Assembly: GCF_963930865.1 (NCBI RefSeq)
Contig: NZ_CAWVOH010000007.1
Location: 1 to 5,200 of the forward strand
From: Eupransor demetentiae
GTDB taxonomy: Bacteria > Bacillota > Bacilli > Lactobacillales > Lactobacillaceae
Length of the DNA stretch: 5,200 bases
Direction of reading: 5' to 3'
Shown here piece after piece: positions 1 to 5,200 of this stretch. Under the pieces are notes generated by a model. The model saw nothing but the letters and a program-made list of their open reading frames with translations, did no database searches and was not told where the DNA came from. Position 1 is the stretch's first letter. Every line of letters starts with the position of its first letter. Made by a program: the position numbers and the translations under genes.

Positions 1-3
1 ATC

Positions 4-12
4 TGCTAGAAT
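4..12 (+). promoter_or_regulatory. Probable extended -10 element of the rRNA operon promoter
   Basis: TGC followed by TAGAAT (hexamer at 7-12) resembles the extended -10 consensus TGNTATAAT with one mismatch in the hexamer. It lies about 200 bases before the 16S gene, which is the normal place for the downstream rRNA promoter in Gram-positive bacteria. Transcription would start near 18-20. The -35 box would fall before the window, so the spacing cannot be checked. The assignment is inference from position and sequence. Confidence 0.5.
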
Positions 13-36
13 AATTAAGTCGCACCGAGCGACGAA

Positions 37-76
37 CGCACATTGAAAACTGAACAAAACTTTGAACAAACGAATT
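37..76 (+). other. Left arm of the 16S precursor processing stem
   Basis: Read against 1786-1825 in antiparallel fashion (paired positions sum to 1862), 36 of 40 positions pair, counting a few G-U pairs. The mismatches are at 45 and at 64-66. The stem encloses the complete 16S gene, as expected of the substrate that RNase III cuts to release pre-16S rRNA. The arm includes ATTGAAAACT (42-51), resembling the 3' half of the boxA antitermination motif of Gram-positive rRNA operons (remembered consensus TGYTCTTTGAAAACT). Confidence 0.85.
40..54 (+). repeat. Direct repeat A, copy 1 (boxA-like)
   Basis: ACATTGAAAACTGAA is identical to 1944-1958. Each copy forms the outer end of a precursor stem, this one for 16S. 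The GAAAACT part matches the end of the boxA motif bound by NusB and S10 in other bacteria, but the TTCT part of boxA is replaced by ACAT, so an antitermination role is possible rather than shown. Confidence 0.7.
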
Positions 77-117
77 TGTAACGCCGTTGTCGAACAGTCG
101 ATAACGGAACAAATTTG
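71..117 (+). other. Leader hairpin upstream of 16S
   Basis: The core is a 10-bp stem, 84-93 with 98-107, with one G-U pair and a four-base loop ACAG. An outer stem, 71-79 with 109-117, adds nine pairs including one G-U. No U-tract follows the right arm directly, so it is unlikely to be an intrinsic terminator. Bases 72-76 can instead join the 16S precursor stem, so the two structures partly compete. A role in folding or processing of the leader is inferred. Confidence 0.7.
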
Positions 118-208
118 CGAAGTCAATTCGTAACAAACAATAAACGGATGATGTTATCGGAAAGATAACAAACAAGTCAGTTTAATCGAAGAGCAATCTT
201 CAAACTTT

Positions 209-1765
<1,557 letters not shown>

Positions 1766-1785
1766 AAAACGGAGCGTTACAGGAT

Positions 1786-1825
1786 AATTTGTTTGGGAAA
1801 AGTTTTGTTTAGTTTTGAGTGTGTG
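1786..1825 (+). other. Right arm of the 16S precursor processing stem
   Basis: It pairs with 37-76 over 36 of 40 positions, closing a loop that contains the whole 16S gene. It begins about 25 bases after the mature 3' end and finishes 17 bases before tRNA-Ala. Cutting here would both free pre-16S and expose the 5' side of the tRNA precursor. Confidence 0.85.
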
Positions 1826-1833
1826 GGCTCAAG
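1808..1833 (+). repeat. Direct repeat B, copy 1
   Basis: TTTAGTTTTGAGTGT, four variable bases, then GCTCAAG: 22 of 26 positions match 5048-5073. Its first part is the 3' arm of the 16S stem. TTGAG (1815-1819) can also pair with CTCAA (1828-1832) as a small hairpin. The second copy sits in the equivalent place after 23S. Confidence 0.8.
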
Positions 1834-1842
1834 ACGGTGCAT

Positions 1843-1915
1843 GGGGAATTAGCTCAGCTGGGAGAGCACCTGCTTTGCAAGCAGGGGGTCAGCGGTTCGA
1901 TCCCGCTATTCTCCA
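1843..1915 (+). tRNA. tRNA-Ala, anticodon UGC
   Basis: A 73-base cloverleaf with acceptor stem GGGGAAT pairing with ATTCTCC (one G-U), the D arm GCTC...GAGC, anticodon stem CCTGC (1869-1873) with GCAGG (1881-1885), and loop TTTGCAA with anticodon TGC at 1876-1878. The T loop is TTCGATC and the discriminator base is A1915. The 3' CCA is not encoded, since ATT-rich spacer follows, so it must be added after transcription. The tRNA reads GCN alanine codons, mainly GCA and GCG. It is the only tRNA in this spacer; many other Firmicutes operons carry tRNA-Ile as well. It is co-transcribed with the rRNAs. Confidence 0.98.
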
Positions 1916-1917
1916 TT

Positions 1918-1935
1918 GCCAACTGAGAGGTTGGC
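1918..1935 (+). other. Small hairpin just after tRNA-Ala
   Basis: GCCAAC (1918-1923) and GTTGGC (1930-1935) form a perfect 6-bp stem with loop TGAGAG. It starts three bases after the tRNA end, and no U-tract follows, so it is more likely a processing or spacing element of the precursor than a terminator. Confidence 0.6.
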
Positions 1936-1943
1936 GAGTTTGA

Positions 1944-1958
1944 ACATTGAAAACTGAA
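1944..1958 (+). repeat. Direct repeat A, copy 2 (boxA-like)
   Basis: This is identical to 40-54 over 15 bases. Here it opens the 23S precursor stem. The GAAAACT portion recalls the boxA element often present both in the leader and in the 16S-23S spacer of Gram-positive operons. Confidence 0.7.
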
Positions 1959-2008
1959 TAATAACAAAAATTCTTTTTAAGTCATCGCAAGATGACACTA
2001 AATTGAAC
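1944..2008 (+). other. Left arm of the 23S precursor processing stem
   Basis: Three paired blocks match the region after 23S. 1944-1965 pairs with 5041-5062 with a single mismatch at 1949; 1971-1978 pairs with 5033-5040; 1998-2008 pairs with 5022-5032 without a break. Together they give about 40 pairs including some G-U. Between them, AAAAA (1966-1970) bulges out, and a hairpin with a GCAA tetraloop (GTCATC 1981-1986, GATGAC 1991-1996) projects from the side. The stem surrounds the whole 23S gene, as expected of an RNase III-type substrate. Confidence 0.85.
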
Positions 2009-2023
2009 CGAGAAACAACACAA

Positions 2024-2043
2024 GTTCTTTAATAATAGAGAAC
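2024..2043 (+). other. Spacer hairpin upstream of 23S
   Basis: GTTCTTT (2024-2030) pairs with AGAGAAC (2037-2043), giving seven pairs including one G-U, around the loop AATAAT. The left strand with the bases after it, GTTCTTTAATAA, also resembles the boxA core TCTTTAACA, so this may be a second antitermination-type element. The region between it and the 23S gene (2044-2088) shows only a weak GGTC/GACC pairing at 2056-2059 and 2068-2071. Confidence 0.5.
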
Positions 2044-2088
2044 GGTTTAATCGCAGGTCTGAAAAATGACCAACTCATAGAACTTAGC

Positions 2089-2102
2089 CTATCGAAAGAT
2101 AG
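2089..2102 (+). other. GAAA-tetraloop hairpin at the 23S 5' boundary
   Basis: CTATC (2089-2093) pairs with GATAG (2098-2102) around a GAAA tetraloop. It ends immediately before the GGTTAAG that opens mature 23S, so it could mark or block the final 5' trimming point. That role is inferred from position only. Confidence 0.55.
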
Positions 2103-3187
2103 TGGTTAAGTGAATAAGGGCGCGTGGTGGATGCCTTGGCACTAGGAGCCGATGAAGGACGTGACTAACTACGATAAGCTTTGGTGAGCGGTAAGTACGC
2201 TATGACCCAGAGATTTCCGAATGGGGAAACCCAACATATTAATGTTACTAGTAAGTGAATTCATAGCTTGCTAGAGGAATACGCTGTGAACTGAAACATC
2301 TCATTAGCAGCAGGAGCAGAAAGAAAAATCGATTCCCCCAGTAGCGGCGAGCGAAAAGGGAAGAGCCCAAACCAGTGTGCTTGCATGCTGGGGTTGTAGG
2401 ACTGTAAGATCGAGCAAATGAAGGGATAGTCAAATCAGTTGGGAAACTGAGCCAAAGAGGGTGATAGCCCCGTCGACGAAATCGCTGAAACTCGTAACAG
2501 GATCCTGAGTACGGCCGGACACGTGAAATCCGGTCGGAACCCGCGGGGACCATCCCGTAAGGCTAAATACTCCCTAGTGACCGATAGTGAACCAGTACCG
2601 TGAGGGAAAGGTGAAAAGCACCCCGGAAGGGGAGTGAAAAAGTTCCTGAAACCACGACGCCTACAAGAAGTCAGAGCCCGTTAATGGGTAATGGCGTGCC
2701 TTTTGTAGAATGAACCGGCGAGTTACGGTAGCATGCAAGGTTAAGGCGAAAAGGCCGGAGCCGTAGCGAAAGCGAGTGTGAATAGCGCGAGCAGTATGCT
2801 GCTGTAGACCCGAAACCAGGTGACCTACCCATGGTCAGGCTGAAGGTGAGGTAAAACTTACTGGAGGGCCGAACCGGTGGAAGTTAAAAATTCCTCGGAT
2901 GAACTGTGGGTAGCGGTGAAATTCCAAACGAACTTGGAGATAGCTGGTTCTCTCCGAAATAGCTTTAGGGCTAGCCTCATAATGAACATCTTGGAGGTAG
3001 AGCACTGTTAAGCCTAGGGGCCCATCTCGGGTTACCAAAGTTTGATAAACTCCGAATGCCAATGATGTGTGTATGGGAGTCAGACGATGAGTGATAAGAT
3101 CCACCGTCGAAAGGGGAACAGCCCAGATCGCCAGTTAAGGTCCCTAAATATATGTTAAGTGGAAAACGATGTGATAGTGCATAGACA

Positions 3188-3245
3188 ACTAGGATGTTGG
3201 CTTAGAAGCAGCCACCATTTAAAGAGTGCGTAATAGCTCACTAGT
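3188..3245 (+). other. GTPase-associated centre of 23S rRNA (L11-binding domain)
   Basis: This matches E. coli 1051-1108 with the same length of 58 bases. A1067 corresponds to 3204 and A1095 to 3232, both adenine. These bases contact protein L11, EF-G and thiopeptide antibiotics such as thiostrepton. The domain looks normal. Confidence 0.9.
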
Positions 3246-4003
3246 CGAGTGCCATTGCGCGGAAAATGTACCGGGGCTAAACATATTACCGAAACTGCGG
3301 GCGTATTAATACGCGATAGGAGAGCGTTGTAAGGGCGGCGAAGGTAGACCGTGAGGACTGCTGGAGCGCTTACAAGTGAGAATGCCGGTATGAGTAGCGA
3401 AAGACAGGTGAGAATCCTGTCCACCGAATGACTAAGGTTTCCTGGGGAAGGCTCGTCCACCCAGGGTTAGTCGGGACCTAAGGCAAGGCCGAGAGGCGTA
3501 GTCGATGGATAACAGGTTGAGATTCCTGTACCAGTTGTAATGCGTTATACCGATGGAGGGACGCAGGAGGCTAAACGAAGCGCACGGATGGAAATGTGCG
3601 TCCAAGCAGTAAGTCTTGAGTTGAGTGAAATGCTTGATTCTGAACGGATAAGCTGTGATGGGGACCGAAATAAAGTAGGGAAGTCGTCCATGTCACACTG
3701 CCAAGAAAATCTTCTAGGAAGGATTACACTGCCCGTACCGCAAACCGACACAGGTAGTCGAGTGGAGAACACTAAGGTGAGCGAGAGAACCCTCGTTAAG
3801 GAACTCGGCAAAATGACCCCGTAACTTCGGGAGAAGGGGTGCTGGACTCCGGTCCAGCCGCAGTGAAAAGGCCCAAGCGACTGTTTATCAAAAACACAGG
3901 TTTCTGCAAAATCGTAAGATGAAGTATAGGGGCTGACGCCTGCCCGGTGCTGGAAGGTTAAAAGGAGTGCTTAGCTTCGGCGAAGGCATGAATTGAAGCC
4001 CCA

Positions 4004-4088
<85 letters not shown>

Positions 4089-4160
4089 TTTGGGCACTGT
4101 CTCAACGAGGGACTCGGTGAAATTTAAATACCCGTGAAGATGCGGGTTACCCGCGACAGG

Positions 4161-4170
4161 ACGGAAAGAC
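4161..4170 (+). other. Macrolide-binding segment of domain V
   Basis: ACGGAAAGAC is the conserved segment with A2058 at 4165, A2059 at 4166, and A2062 at 4169 (E. coli numbering). These line the nascent peptide tunnel and are the target of macrolides and of Erm methylases. The bases are the susceptible form; methylation cannot be seen in DNA. Confidence 0.9.
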
Positions 4171-4336
4171 CCCATGGAGCTTTACTGTAGCTTGATATTG
4201 AATGTTTGTGCTGCTTGTACAGCATAGGTAGGAGACGTAGAAGGCGGAACGCTAGTTTCGCTGGAGTCGACCAGTGGGATACTACCCTCGTTGTATGAAC
4301 ATTCTAACAGCGGCCACTGATCGTGGTCCTGGACAG

Positions 4337-4372
<36 letters not shown>

Positions 4373-4551
4373 CAAAGAGTAACGGAGGCGCTCAAAGGTT
4401 TGCTCAGAATGGTTGGAAATCATTCGTAGCGTGTAAAGGCATAAGCAAGCTTGACTGTGAGAGCTACATCTCGAGCAGGTACGAAAGTAGGACTTAGTGA
4501 TCCGGTGGTTCCGCATGGAAGGGCCATCGCTCAACGGATAAAAGCTACCCT

Positions 4552-4637
<86 letters not shown>

Positions 4638-4642
4638 TAGTC

Positions 4643-4726
<84 letters not shown>

Positions 4727-4750
4727 TCGCGGGCGCAGGAAATTTGAGAG

Positions 4751-4784
<34 letters not shown>

Positions 4785-5021
4785 ATACCGCTGGTGTACC
4801 AGTTGTTCCGCCAGGAGCATTGCTGGGTAGCTATGTATGGATGAGATAAACGCTGAAAGCATCTAAGTGTGAAACTCGCCTCGAGATGAGATTTCCCATT
4901 CTTAGGAAGTAAGACCCCTCAGAGATGATGAGGTAGATAGGCTAGAAGTAGAAGTACCGTGAGGTATGGAGCGGACTAGTACTAATCGGTCGAGGACTTA
5001 ACCAAAAGAAGTCTATGAAAA

Positions 5022-5062
5022 GTTTAATTTAGGAAAAGAAGTTATTATTTAGTTTTGAGTGT
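5022..5062 (+). other. Right arm of the 23S precursor processing stem
   Basis: It pairs with 1944-2008 in three blocks: 5022-5032, 5033-5040 and 5041-5062. On this strand the blocks are continuous, so the A-bulge and the GCAA hairpin of the left arm are extra bases on one side only. It occupies most of the short 23S-5S spacer, with about 17 bases before it and about 10 after it. Cutting it would also release the 5S precursor. Confidence 0.85.
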
Positions 5063-5073
5063 AAAAGCTCAAG
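5048..5073 (+). repeat. Direct repeat B, copy 2
   Basis: It matches 1808-1833 at 22 of 26 positions; the only differences are the four middle bases (AAAA here, GTGG there). TTGAG (5055-5059) can pair with CTCAA (5068-5072), and that hairpin would end right at the 5S start. The second half overlaps the first base of the 5S terminal helix. Confidence 0.8.
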
Positions 5074-5191
5074 GTGTCGTGTTGATGGCATAGAGGAACC
5101 ACCTGTACCCATCTCGAACACAGAAGTTAAGCTCTATAGCGCCGAAAGTAGTTGCCGGATCGCTGGCTGCGAGGATAGGACGACGCGATGC
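5074..5191 (+). rRNA. 5S ribosomal RNA
   Basis: This is the small RNA of the large subunit, bound by L5, L18 and similar proteins in the central protuberance. It is recognised by the conserved loop CGAACACAGAAGTTAAG at 5115-5131 and by GGATAGGACG near the 3' end. The terminal helix pairs GTGTCGTGT from 5074 with the bases ending at 5191 (paired positions sum to 10265), with several G-U pairs; the helix could extend one pair to 5073-5192. TAGAG (5091-5095) pairs with CTCTA (5132-5136). Length is about 118, near the usual 116-120. Ends may be off by one to three bases. It is the last gene in the window; only nine bases follow, with no terminator visible. Confidence 0.96.
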
Positions 5192-5200
5192 CGTACATAG

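Larger units (their letters stand above)
13..208 (+). other. Transcribed leader of the rRNA operon
   Basis: This stretch holds no gene. It carries a short hairpin close to the expected 5' end (GTCGC at 19-23 with GCGAC at 29-33, loop 24-28), then the left arm of the 16S precursor stem (37-76), then a second strong hairpin (71-117). The rest up to the 16S gene is A/T-rich with only weak possible pairings, such as CGAA at 118-121 with TTCG at 127-130. The composition contrasts with the mature rRNA and is typical of pre-rRNA removed during maturation. Confidence 0.75.

Noticed and set aside
1918..1935. Rho-independent terminator after tRNA-Ala
   Set aside because: The stem is only six pairs and is followed by GAGTTTGAAC rather than a U-tract. 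The 23S and 5S genes downstream lie in the same transcription unit.
3540..3824. Overlapping open frames on both strands in 23S domains III-IV
   Set aside because: Both are inside mature 23S. Two frames open on opposite strands of the same stretch are expected by chance in rRNA, and neither has a recognisable domain.

Overview
The window is one ribosomal RNA operon, all on the + strand, in the order 16S rRNA, tRNA-Ala(UGC), 23S rRNA, 5S rRNA. I see no convincing protein-coding gene: the open frames on both strands lie inside rRNA and are by-products of its sequence. The organism is a low-GC Gram-positive bacterium of the Lactobacillales. The 16S sequence, the single tRNA-Ala in the spacer and the A/T-rich leader and spacers fit the Leuconostocaceae best (Leuconostoc or Fructobacillus type). 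That placement rests on remembered family patterns, and the genus is not certain.

Layout: 1-12 holds the edge of a probable promoter (extended -10 at 4-12; its -35 is outside the window). About 13-208 is the transcribed leader. The 16S gene is about 209-1760, followed by an 82-nt spacer and tRNA-Ala at 1843-1915 with no encoded CCA. A 188-nt spacer leads to the 23S gene at about 2104-5004. A short spacer of about 69 nt leads to the 5S gene at about 5074-5191, and the window ends 9 nt later, before any terminator.

The parts are matured from one transcript. The 16S and 23S genes are each enclosed by a long complementary stem that I could pair base by base: 37-76 with 1786-1825 around 16S, and 1944-2008 with 5022-5062 around 23S. 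These look like the double-stranded RNA substrates normally cut by RNase III-type enzymes. The outer ends of the two stems are built from the same repeated sequences, so the arms could in principle also pair across genes.

The functional centres I checked are intact: anti-Shine-Dalgarno, 530 loop, decoding site, GTPase-associated centre, peptidyl-transferase residues and sarcin-ricin loop. The operon therefore looks functional, with unmodified antibiotic-target bases at the sites examined. I found no sign of a novel defence, mobile or metabolic system. The points worth a second look are in the precursor RNA structure.
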